Shown: one piece after another, positions 6,643-12,917 of the stretch
Layout: each line of letters opens with the position of its first letter
Numbering within the stretch: the first letter of the stretch is position 1
Assembly: GCA_016844625.1 (NCBI GenBank)
Contig: JAERMN010000014.1
Coordinates: forward strand, 1 to 16,746
Length of the DNA: 16,746 nucleotides
From: Deltaproteobacteria bacterium
GTDB taxonomy: Bacteria; Desulfobacterota; Binatia; UBA9968
Reading direction: 5' to 3'
Notes under the pieces: model-generated
The model's input: only the letters and a program-made list of their open reading frames with translations
What the model was told of the DNA's origin: nothing
Databases searched by the model: none
Program-made: the position numbers and the translations under genes

Positions 6643-7074
6643 CTAGACTCGGCCGGCATGCATCCGGACGACTTTGCGGCGCGCCGGTAGATAGCTTCTG
6701 TTGACTTGTGGGTCCGAGGGCTTAGTGTCGCGAATCTGATTCACTTTTCGGATCAAACCGGCTCTCAGGTACTCCGGATCGATGGTGAGAATTTCGCAGA
6801 CGTTAACGAAAGAGAAGTGCCAATCATCATCGTCTCTATCGACGACCCAACGCATGGCCTCCGCGAAATCGCGGCGCTGTCGCTTGGAGCAGCGGCGTAG
6901 ATCGGTCATCAGACTCGCCACCGCGTCTTCCAAAACCGCGGCCAACAAACGCAGCTCCGGGTTCGCCTGGTAGGTTCGTTTGGTCGTTTGGTAAAATTGC
7001 GCCGACATGAGCTCGTCGGGTTCGAACAACTTGTTGAAGTCAAGATGAGAGTTGAAAGATGAGTCTGCGGACAT
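6643..7074 (-). CDS. Conserved-looking 143-residue protein of unknown function, first gene of the ftsH operon
   Basis: The protein is soluble and largely helical. The N-terminus is acidic (FNKLFEPDELMSAQFYQTTK). A helix follows (LRLLAAVLEDAVASLMTDLR), then a basic patch (RCSKRQRRDFAEAMRWV), and then FSFVNVCEILTIDPEYLRAGL, which resembles a helix-turn-helix. I have an impression of similar proteins in other Deltaproteobacteria-type genomes but cannot name the family. The ATG follows GAAAGGA 8 bases upstream. It is the first gene behind the promoter at 7116-7144 and ends 8 bases before ftsH. A regulatory or adaptor role is possible but is inference from position and the basic helices only. Confidence 0.7.
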   Translation of the reverse strand: MSADSSFNSHLDFNKLFEPDELMSAQFYQTTKRTYQANPELRLLAAVLEDAVASLMTDLRRCSKRQRRDFAEAMRWVVDRDDDDWHFSFVNVCEILTIDPEYLRAGLIRKVNQIRDTKPSDPQVNRSYLPARRKVVRMHAGRV

Positions 7075-7115
7075 AGTTTTTTTCCTTTCAAGAAGTTATT
7101 CTCTCCCCGCGGACG

Positions 7116-7144
7116 AATATAAGCATGGCGCTACCATTCGACAA
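7116..7144 (-). promoter_or_regulatory. Sigma70-type promoter for the ftsH block
   Basis: On the minus strand, TTGTCG (7144-7139) and TATATT (7121-7116) are separated by 17 bases. Predicted initiation near 7109 leaves a leader of about 35 bases before the ATG at 7074. It is divergent from the LysR promoter, which starts 16 bases away. Confidence 0.5.
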
Positions 7145-7159
7145 ATTCATAATCTCTTC

Positions 7160-7188
7160 TTGACCCTTAGAAAAAAGCGAATTATTAT
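7160..7188 (+). promoter_or_regulatory. Sigma70-type promoter of the LysR gene, overlapping the ATG region
   Basis: TTGACC (7160-7165) and TATTAT (7183-7188) are exactly 17 bases apart, a near-consensus promoter. The -10 box covers the first two bases of the ATG at 7187, so initiation would fall around 7195, at or beside the second ATG (7196). No Shine-Dalgarno precedes either ATG. Confidence 0.55.
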
Positions 7189-7195
7189 GGCGCCC

Positions 7196-8095
7196 ATGGA
7201 ATGGCTCAATTATCACCATTTGCTGTACTTCTGGACCGTCGTCCGGGCCGGCAGCATTGCCCGCGCCAGTGAAGATCTGCGCCTGACCCAACCGACGGTC
7301 AGCGCTCAGTTGAAGTCATTGGAACAGTCGCTTGGGGAGAAATTGTTCCGCAAGGCGGGACGCCATTTGGTGCCGACGGAAACCGGGAAGTTGGTGTTTC
7401 GGTACGCCGATGAGATTTTCTCTTTGGGCCAGGAGATGCTTGGGACTCTTAAAGGACGGCCAGAGGGGCGTTTGGCGCGATTGACGATCGGCGTTGCCGA
7501 CGTGATGCCGAAGCTGGTCGCATATCAGTTGATCGAACCGGCGCTTAGGTTAAAAGATGCATTTAAAATCATCTGCCGGGAAGGAACCAATGAAGAACTG
7601 CTGCCGGCTTTGGCTCATCATGACATCGATGTGGTGCTAACCGACGCGCCCATCGACCCGGCATTGAACGTTAAGGCTTTCAATCACTTGCTGGGAGAAT
7701 GCGGCATGACGTTGTTCGGCACAACCAGGCACGCCGACTCGTACCGGCGCGGTTTTCCCAAGTCGCTCGACGGCGCGCCATTCTTGCTGCCGACCCGCAA
7801 TACCACGGCGCGCCGAGCTTTGGATCACTGGTTCAATGCGGAGAATATTCAGCCAAAGATCGTGGTTGAATGTGAAGACTCGGCGCTATTAAAAGTGTTT
7901 GGCCAGCGCGGGCTCGGAGTCTTTTTTGCTCCATCGATCATTGCTGCCGAAGTGCAGCGTCATTATCAGGTAAAATCAATCGGCCGAGTGGACGAGCTGC
8001 GCGAGCGCTTTTACGCGATCTCCTTGGACCGCAAGCTCAAACACCCCGCGGTGGTAGCGATTTCGGAAGCGGCCAAGACAAGATTGAGCGATTGA
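7196..8095 (+). CDS. LysR-family regulator, NhaR-like
   Basis: The 299-residue protein starts MEWLNYHHLLYFWTVVRAGS with the NhaR-style N-terminus. The winged helix-turn-helix (about 5-62) includes RLTQPTVSAQLKSLEQSLGE and LFRKAGRHLVPTETG, followed by YADEIFSLGQEM. The effector domain contains LTIGVADVMPKLVAYQLIEP and LAHHDIDVVLTDAP, also as in NhaR. NhaR of E. coli activates the Na+/H+ antiporter gene nhaA in response to Na+. The start is placed at 7196 because homology begins there and the promoter's -10 box overlaps the other ATG at 7187. It is divergent from the ftsH/TerC/channel block with about 120 bases between, the usual position for a LysR regulator of its neighbour. Regulation of that block is inference. 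Confidence 0.88.
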   Translation: MEWLNYHHLLYFWTVVRAGSIARASEDLRLTQPTVSAQLKSLEQSLGEKLFRKAGRHLVPTETGKLVFRYADEIFSLGQEMLGTLKGRPEGRLARLTIGVADVMPKLVAYQLIEPALRLKDAFKIICREGTNEELLPALAHHDIDVVLTDAPIDPALNVKAFNHLLGECGMTLFGTTRHADSYRRGFPKSLDGAPFLLPTRNTTARRALDHWFNAENIQPKIVVECEDSALLKVFGQRGLGVFFAPSIIAAEVQRHYQVKSIGRVDELRERFYAISLDRKLKHPAVVAISEAAKTRLSD

Positions 8096-8136
8096 TAAGG
8101 ATTAACCCATCGCGTTATCTCGTGTATCTTGCGTGA

Positions 8137-8460
8137 AGCAATCGCGAAAAAAAAGCTGGCGCGCCCATCGATTATGTTTTTCCGCAACCGTATGTCCCGG
8201 TGAAATCGCTGGTGCCGATCTATGTCTCGTCCCGTCCCCCGCATCCCCATGCGGCAGCGCTCATGGCCGATTTTCTCATGTCCAAGCGCGGTCAAGATAT
8301 CATGTATGGCCACGGCCGTTGGGTTGGCCACAAGAGCATCATCGGCAAAGGGCCAGACGATATCGGTGATCGCAAAGTTGTCATCCCGTCGCCAGAAAAG
8401 TGGGGCGACCGCTATCAGGAGCTAATCGGGCTCTTCAACAAATTGATTCTGCGCAAGTGA
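8137..8460 (+). pseudogene. C-terminal fragment of a family-1/Fbp-type extracellular solute-binding protein
   Basis: The frame opens after a TGA at 8134-8136, with no start codon until 8200. It already reads AGAPIDYVFPQPYVPVKSLV before that, and then PHPHAAALMADFLMSKRGQD and WVGHK. This is the C-terminal quarter of iron/polyamine-type ABC solute-binding proteins: G-A-P-V/I-D-x-x-x, then H-P-x-A-A--F-x-D-F--S--G-Q. About 250 N-terminal residues and the signal peptide are missing. The break lies within about 40 bases of the LysR stop. With the ThDP fragment at 8570-8653, it is the remains of a second catabolic cluster like the intact one at 9582-14361. Confidence 0.75.
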
Positions 8461-8569
8461 CGCCAAGCCAAGCGGACGAGAAACTTAACGGTAGTAAGAG
8501 ATAGTCTAAGGAGTCGCCGGTCTCATGCTGATTTTGAATACGATTCACAACGAAACGAGGAGCGCCTTG

Positions 8570-8653
8570 ATGGAAACCAGCAAAACTGTCACCGTCCCAG
8601 TCGAGACCGTCGGCCAAGCTTATTTAGAAGTCCTGCGCGCGCGGGGAATTTAA
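8570..8653 (+). pseudogene. 27-codon N-terminal fragment of a ThDP-dependent enzyme, paralogue of the gene at 9582
   Basis: The fragment reads METSKTVTVPVETVGQAYLE then VLRARGI and stops. The intact gene at 9582 begins METNKTVNIPVETVGQAYLE then VLRARGV. Over 81 bases there are 11 mismatches, six of them synonymous, so the two copies diverged under selection before this one was cut. A good ribosome-binding site (GAGGAG) is kept. Likeness ends at GCGCGCGGGG, exactly where a repeat begins (GCGGGGAAT, mirrored at 8668-8676). The peptide may still be translated, but it cannot be an enzyme. Confidence 0.85.
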
Positions 8654-8687
8654 TCTCTAAGGGTCAGATTCCCCGCAGCTTGCTGCG
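8641..8687. repeat. Inverted repeat at the truncation point, ending in a unit repeated at 8824
   Basis: GCGGGGAAT (8641-8649) and ATTCCCCGC (8668-8676) are exact reverse complements. The right part runs into CCCCGCAGCTTGCTGCG (8671-8687), found again identically at 8824-8840. The two 17-base copies flank the REPIN-like pair like the ends of one inserted element. Confidence 0.6.
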
Positions 8688-8712
8688 TTAAACTAAGTTC
8701 CTTTCCGACGAC

Positions 8713-8789
8713 CGTCATTCCCGCATGTTTTAAGCGGGATCCAGGCGAAACCGGAACTGGACCCCCGATAAAAACATTCGGGGGTGACG
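8713..8789. repeat. REPIN-like pair of inverted palindromic repeats
   Basis: Unit 1 (8713-8744) is CGTCATTCCCGC, a short loop, then GCGGGATCCAG. Unit 2 (8757-8789) is the same element reversed: its complement reads CGTCACCCCCGA, loop, TCGGGGGTCCAG. Each forms its own hairpin and both share CGTCA and TCCAG ends and an ATGTTTT loop. The head-to-head layout with a 12-base spacer is typical of REP doublets mobilised in trans by RAYT transposases. Confidence 0.65.
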
Positions 8790-8821
8790 CCTTTGGGATA
8801 ATTTTCATGGCGTTCTTCTGA

Positions 8822-8859
8822 TACCCCGCAGCTTGCTGCGGGGTAGTTCATTTTTTTTT
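8822..8859 (+). terminator. Terminator-like hairpin with T run
   Basis: TACCCCGCAGC, loop TT, GCTGCGGGGTA is a perfect 11-bp stem, followed after 5 bases by an uninterrupted run of nine T (8851-8859). It could terminate plus-strand transcription from the scar region, or be only the end of the inserted repeat. Confidence 0.45.
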
Positions 8860-8879
8860 CGGCGATAGCGGCGCGGACT

Positions 8880-9205
8880 TTACGACAGGCCGAGCCAGAG
8901 TTTCAAGGCAGCATCGAGCGTGGCGAGTTGGGTGGGCGTAATCGAGCCAATGCGATTTTGGATACGATCTGCGTCTACGGTGATAATCTTGTCGACTTGG
9001 ATAAGTGAGGGTTGATCAAGGCCGTTTGTCTTGGTGGGGTTCACGAGAATCCGCATTGGGTTAACGATTGTACTGATCCGGTCATCAAGCAGAAGGTGAC
9101 AGTCGATGCATTCTCAAGAAACAGCGGTGACTGAATTACGACGGCGGGTCGTTGTTTGCCGAAATCGCGGGATGGAACGACGTAGTAGATTTCGCCGCGC
9201 TTCAC
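8880..9205 (-). pseudogene. MazF/PemK-family toxin, frameshifted
   Basis: From the GTG at 9205 the frame reads MKRGEIYYVVPSRDFGKQRP then AVVIQSPLF, the RNase MazF/PemK opening (G-E/D-I-Y/W, then R-P-x-V-V-I-Q-S). After TVTFCLMT it drifts to a stop at 9041. The next frame supplies the rest: NPMRILVNPTKTNGLDQPSL, then IQVDKIITVDADRI and LDAALKLWLGLS, ending at 8880. The joined length (about 108 residues) is normal for the family, so a single indel near 9060-9090 has inactivated it. MazF toxins are sequence-specific mRNA endonucleases held by an antitoxin. The preceding frame (9209-9454) ends 3 bases before the GTG. Confidence 0.75.
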
Positions 9206-9208
9206 GGT

Positions 9209-9454
9209 TCAGGACCAAGATGTGTAGTCTGCCCAATCGCCGCCTTTGTCTGCCGCGCCGATTTCGCGCAGAATCTTCGCGGCATCCCGTTTGGAGGCGG
9301 TGACGATCGGTTGCACTTTGGCGACGCATTTCCCTTTCACTCTAAGCGCCACCGAACGACGGGCTTTTATTTCGGCCGCGATCACTGGGATAGCGGCTCG
9401 TGTAAGGGCGACGGAATTCAGTATTCTTTCTCCCCAGCGGTTGTTCTCGGCAAT
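9209..9454 (-). pseudogene. Probable decayed antitoxin ahead of the MazF-like toxin
   Basis: An open frame of 81 codons ends in TGA at 9211-9209. It contains SVALRVKGKCVAKVQPI, similar to the G-K-P-V-A-K-V-x-P-I core of Phd/YefM antitoxins, and ends KILREIGAADKGGDWADYTS. There is no ATG; the best start is a GTG giving about 58 residues. Its position directly before a MazF-type toxin is the main support. The family call is weak. Confidence 0.35.
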
Positions 9455-9496
9455 TTATCACGTCGGCGTTTGCCGTGTAAGACCCGTGGGGTTAGT

Positions 9497-9509
9497 TCGT
9501 TTTAAACGA
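9497..9509. promoter_or_regulatory. Small palindrome upstream of the ThDP gene
   Basis: TCGTTT-T-AAACGA is a perfect 6-bp dyad about 73 bases before the ATG at 9582, followed by GATAAAG. It could be an operator or part of the promoter. No clear -35/-10 pair was found. Confidence 0.25.
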
Positions 9510-9581
9510 GATAAAGTTTTTGCGGACATTTCCGAGGAATTGCGCTAGAGATCAATGCAAGGCCAATTAAGGAGCATCACC

Positions 9582-11303
9582 ATGGAAACCAACAAAACTG
9601 TAAACATTCCAGTCGAAACCGTCGGCCAGGCTTATCTAGAAGTTCTGCGCGCGCGGGGTGTTAAATATTTCTTTGGCAACAGCGGCACGGACTTTGGGCC
9701 GATTATTGACGCCTTGGCGAAGTTTGGCGCGGAGAAGAAAATGCATCCGATGCCGATCACGGTGCCGCATGAGTTTGTCGCCGTGAGCATGGCGCAGGGT
9801 TATGCGATGATTACCGGTGAGCCGCAGGTCGTGATGGTGCATGTGATCGTCGGCACTGGCAACGCGTCGGCAGCGGTGATGAACGCGTCACGACTCAATG
9901 TGCCGATGATTTTCTCCGCCGGCAGGACGCCGCTCACGGAGGAAGGCTTTGTCGGGAGCCGGAGCAATTTCATCCACTGGGGGCAGGAGTCGTTCGATCA
10001 GGGCAGTTTGCTGCGCGAGTTCACGCGCTGGGATTACGAGCTGCGCAACGGCGACCAAGTCGAAACCGTGGTTGATCGCGCGCTGGAGATGGCGCTCGGC
10101 ACGCCGCAAGGTCCGGTCTATCTAACTCTGCCGCGCGAAGTGTTGGCGCAAAAAATGGAGTCGATCACCATTCATCCGAATCGCAAGGCGCAGGCCGAAG
10201 CTCTGCAGCCGAGCGCCGCCTCGATCAAGCGCACGGCGGACATCTTGCGCGGCGCGACCAATCCGCTGATCATCACCGGCCGGCTGGGCTCCGATCCGAC
10301 CGCTGTGAGCGCTATGGTTTCATTCGCCGAAGCTTTGGTCGCTCCGGTGGTGACGCCGGCGAGTCCGTTCGTAAGTTTTCCCAACACGCATGAATTTCAT
10401 CTCGGTGTCAGCTCCGCGCCCTATATCAAAGATGCCGACGTAATTGTGGTGGTCGAGTGCGACGTGCCGTGGTACCCCTTCCAAGGCAAGCCGCCGGAGA
10501 ACGGGAAAGTGATTCAGATCGCACGCGATCCGAACTATAGCGGTATCCCGATTCGCAATTTTCCCAAGGACATTTCCATCGGCGGCGATCCGAAGCTCGC
10601 GTTAGAGTTGCTCGCACAAGAATTGAAATCTCAACCGCGGAATGAAAAGGCATCGGCGGAGCGCGCCGAGAAAATTCGCGCCGAGCACAAACGTTATCGT
10701 GAACGGACGAAACAAAAAGCCGAGAAGGCGAGCCGTGAAAGGCCCATCGATACCGCTTGGTTGTCTTATTGCGTCGATCAAGTGCGGGACTCCGATACGC
10801 TCATTGTTAACGATCATGGTGTCTCGCAAGAGCAGCTCAACTTGAGTGAGCCGGCCAGTTATTTCGGCGGTTCGCCGGCGGGCGGACTCGGCTGGGGCAT
10901 CGGCGGCGGCTTGGGCATGAAACTCGCGCGGCCGGAAAAAACCGTGATCGTAACCGCGGGCGACGGGACTTATATGTTCAACAACCCGACCGCCTGCCAT
11001 TTTGTCTCCGAGGCTTATGACTTGCCGCTGCTGACGATCGTCTGCAACAACGCCATCTGGCACTCCACCAAAGCTGCGACCCAACAGGTCATGCCGGATG
11101 GCTGGGCGGTGAGCACTGGAAATTTTCCGCTGACCGCGTTGGCGCCGTCGCCGCGTTATGAAAAAGTCGTCGAAGCGCACGGCGGCTACGGCGAGATGGT
11201 CGACGATCCGCAAGAAGTTTTGCCCGCGCTCAAGCGCGCGCTCAAAGTCGTCAAAGAGGAAAAACGCCAAGCGGTACTGAACGTGATTTGCGGCAGCCAC
11301 TGA
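9582..11303 (+). CDS. Thiamine-diphosphate-dependent enzyme of the acetolactate synthase/benzoylformate decarboxylase group
   Basis: The 573-residue protein has the three domains of the ThDP decarboxylase/synthase superfamily. The Pyr domain carries YFFGNSGTDFGPIIDAL and the catalytic glutamate in VPHE64FVAVSMAQGYA. A central Rossmann-like domain follows (about 215-360). The PP domain has the cofactor motif G460-D-G-TYMFNNP ending in N-N at about 489-490. A charged helix (about 365-400, EKASAERAEKIRAEHKRYRE) links the last two. ATG 9582 is chosen because AAGGAG lies 7 bases upstream and the paralogue fragment at 8570 starts at the same place. Such proteins are often labelled only 'thiamine pyrophosphate-requiring'. 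With LigB- and LigA-like genes downstream, decarboxylation or carboligation of a 2-oxo acid from ring cleavage is plausible; the substrate is unknown. Confidence 0.92.
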   Translation: METNKTVNIPVETVGQAYLEVLRARGVKYFFGNSGTDFGPIIDALAKFGAEKKMHPMPITVPHEFVAVSMAQGYAMITGEPQVVMVHVIVGTGNASAAVMNASRLNVPMIFSAGRTPLTEEGFVGSRSNFIHWGQESFDQGSLLREFTRWDYELRNGDQVETVVDRALEMALGTPQGPVYLTLPREVLAQKMESITIHPNRKAQAEALQPSAASIKRTADILRGATNPLIITGRLGSDPTAVSAMVSFAEALVAPVVTPASPFVSFPNTHEFHLGVSSAPYIKDADVIVVVECDVPWYPFQGKPPENGKVIQIARDPNYSGIPIRNFPKDISIGGDPKLALELLAQELKSQPRNEKASAERAEKIRAEHKRYRERTKQKAEKASRERPIDTAWLSYCVDQVRDSDTLIVNDHGVSQEQLNLSEPASYFGGSPAGGLGWGIGGGLGMKLARPEKTVIVTAGDGTYMFNNPTACHFVSEAYDLPLLTIVCNNAIWHSTKAATQQVMPDGWAVSTGNFPLTALAPSPRYEKVVEAHGGYGEMVDDPQEVLPALKRALKVVKEEKRQAVLNVICGSH

Positions 11304-11364
11304 GTGTTCAATCGCCGCTGCGCTTCGATGCCTCCGACGCTTTCTGCGTAGAGTTGATTCTAGC

Positions 11365-11457
11365 TTAACCCCGCCTCTTGAGGCGGCTACAAAATTATGG
11401 CGTTTCCAAAGGGGGCGAGCATCCCCTTTGCGACATTTAAATCAGCGGCGGGGTTAA
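11365..11457. repeat. 93-bp element with 11-bp terminal inverted repeats and inner hairpins
   Basis: TTAACCCCGCC (11365-11375) and GGCGGGGTTAA (11447-11457) are exact reverse complements. Inside are CCGCCTC-TT-GAGGCGG and AAAGGGG-GCGAGCAT-CCCCTTT. No T run follows, so it is not a standard terminator. It may be a small non-autonomous mobile element or a structured RNA between the ThDP and ligB-like genes. Confidence 0.55.
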
Positions 11458-11572
11458 TTTCCCGCCCGCGAAGTGGCTTCCTTTAATTGTGAGAATTCAT
11501 TGACCGTGCGCGCCCCTGGTGTTAAGACGGGCGACGAAATCTTGTTCCAACCTTTCGCAGATAGGAGACCCC

Positions 11573-12373
11573 ATGGCAAAGTTGGTCTTGGCGGCCGGCG
11601 TGCCGCATCCGCCCCGTCTGGTTTTTGAAATGCAACAAGCGCCGGGAAAAACTAAGGGCGAGGCTTTAATGAAACAGGTGCGCGAGCAAGTCGAGAAGGC
11701 CGAACCTGACTTGATCATCGAGGTTGACAGCGATCATTTTGTAAACTTTTTCTACAACAACCTGCCGTCCTTTTGCGTCGGCATGGCCGAAGAAGCCCAA
11801 GGCCCTCAAGAGACTTGGTGCCCGATGCCGCGCTACACGGTGCGCGGCCATGTACCACTCGCCAAGGCGTTGTTCAAATACGGCGTTAATGAAAAGTTCG
11901 ACCTCGCCGCGGCGCACGAGCTGCGCTTGGATCACTCGTTGGTGGTGCCGCTGCACTTTCTCAATCCCGATATGCGGCTTCCCGTCGTGCCGATCTACAC
12001 CAACGGTTTCGCCTCGCCGTTGCCGCTGGCGACTCGCTGTCTCGCTCTGGGCCGCATGGTACGCCGCTTCATAGGCGCATGGGAAGGCAAAGAGCGCATC
12101 GCGTTGATCGCCAGCGGCTGCTTCGCCATGGATGTGGGCGGACCGCTGCGCGGCTGGATCGATCACGAATGGGCGGAGACGATTTCCCGGCTCATGTCGC
12201 GGGGTCAATATCCGACCCTGGCGCGGCGCGCCACCGAAGAACGCATCAACGCTGCCGGTAACAATAGCGGCGAGCTGCTCAACTGGATCACCGTCGCCGG
12301 CGCGGTCGGCAAAACCAAGCCGCTGTTTTTGGAACCGGATGAAGGCAACGGTTACGCCGTATGGAAATTCTAA
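11573..12373 (+). CDS. Class III extradiol dioxygenase, LigB-like catalytic subunit
   Basis: This 266-residue protein belongs to the LigB family of non-haem Fe(II) ring-cleavage dioxygenases. The probable iron ligands are His12 in GVPHPP, His55 in EVDSDHF and Glu234 in NNSGELLNW, at positions close to LigB's His12, His61 and Glu242. RLDHSLVVPL matches LigB's DVDHGCTVPL. LigB's general acid/base His195 lies in GGMSHQL; the equivalent here reads SGCFAMDVGGP, with Met in place of His. The ATG at 11573 has AGGAG 6 bases upstream. The ligA-like subunit follows at 12603, so the two probably assemble as a LigAB-type enzyme. Aromatic-ring cleavage is the family role, but the missing His makes substrate and mechanism uncertain. 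Confidence 0.85.
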   Translation: MAKLVLAAGVPHPPRLVFEMQQAPGKTKGEALMKQVREQVEKAEPDLIIEVDSDHFVNFFYNNLPSFCVGMAEEAQGPQETWCPMPRYTVRGHVPLAKALFKYGVNEKFDLAAAHELRLDHSLVVPLHFLNPDMRLPVVPIYTNGFASPLPLATRCLALGRMVRRFIGAWEGKERIALIASGCFAMDVGGPLRGWIDHEWAETISRLMSRGQYPTLARRATEERINAAGNNSGELLNWITVAGAVGKTKPLFLEPDEGNGYAVWKF

Positions 12374-12430
12374 TAGGGTAGACGGAAGCGAGCGATGAGT
12401 AGCCGCATAGAACGCAAAAAAGCAAAGACT

Positions 12431-12463
12431 CGTAGGGGCGTATGGCATACGCCCGTTCGGGCG
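12431..12463. repeat. Two overlapping, mutually exclusive hairpins between ligB- and ligA-like genes
   Basis: GGGCGTATG-G-CATACGCCC (12436-12454) and CGCCCG-TT-CGGGCG (12450-12463) share bases, so only one can form at a time. The TAGGGGCGTATGGCATACGCCC type is a common dispersed intergenic repeat. Confidence 0.4.
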
Positions 12464-12483
12464 ACGGACGGAAATTCATTTCA

Positions 12484-12550
12484 CCACGAAGGACACGAAG
12501 AGCACGAGGGTCGGAATATTAATCATCCGAACCCTTCGTGTCCTTCGTGG
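12484..12550. repeat. Long hairpin with 17-bp perfect arms (CACGAAGGACACGAAG family)
   Basis: CCACGAAGGACACGAAG (12484-12500) and CTTCGTGTCCTTCGTGG (12534-12550) are exact reverse complements separated by 33 bases. The same left arm recurs at 14448-14464. It separates the ligB- and ligA-like genes and would lie in their shared transcript. Confidence 0.65.
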
Positions 12551-12602
12551 TAAAAGACATCCTAATTAATGCACAGCTAATCGCTTTGAAACGAGGACTG
12601 CC

Positions 12603-12917
12603 ATGAGCGTCTATCAGGTCAATAAACTTCTCTATCGCACCGACAGCGATCCGGCTTTTCGCAAGCGAATTATGGAAGAGCCGGAGGCGGTGCTCAAAGA
12701 ATTCCGCTTGAGCGATGAAGAACGCAATGCGCTCACGTCTGGTGGGGTGGGAAAACTTTATCAGATGGGCGTGCATACCTTTTTGCTCAACCATCTCTAT
12801 CGTTATGAGCTTTTCGGCGTTAACCGCGACAATTATCTGACCCGGATTCGCGAAGGTATGCCCTACGACCCGCGATTTGAGCAGGGCAATATGCCGGTCC
12901 AGCGGTTTATCAAGTAA
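12603..12917 (+). CDS. LigA-like subunit of an extradiol dioxygenase
   Basis: The 104-residue, all-helical protein matches the LigA family: VNKLLYRTDSDPAFRKRIME, LKEFRLSDEERNALTSG, LYQMGVHTFLLNHLYRY. In LigAB the small alpha subunit caps the active site of the beta (LigB) subunit. A ribosome-binding site (GAGGA) lies 8 bases before the ATG. It is slightly shorter than typical LigA (about 120-140 residues). The gene order is B then A, with 229 bases of repeat structure between them, unlike the usual tight A-B order. Confidence 0.82.
   Translation: MSVYQVNKLLYRTDSDPAFRKRIMEEPEAVLKEFRLSDEERNALTSGGVGKLYQMGVHTFLLNHLYRYELFGVNRDNYLTRIREGMPYDPRFEQGNMPVQRFIK

Noticed and set aside
8100..9580. CRISPR array or integron attachment site
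   Set aside because: The repeats are two or three palindromic units of different types without regular spacers; no cas or integrase gene is present.
10602..11300. 232-codon open frame antisense to the ThDP gene
   Set aside because: Lies wholly opposite a well-supported enzyme domain and has low-complexity, His/Arg-rich composition.
11666..12448. 260-codon open frame antisense to the ligB-like gene
   Set aside because: Shadow frame; the plus-strand gene has iron ligands, a ribosome-binding site and family motifs.
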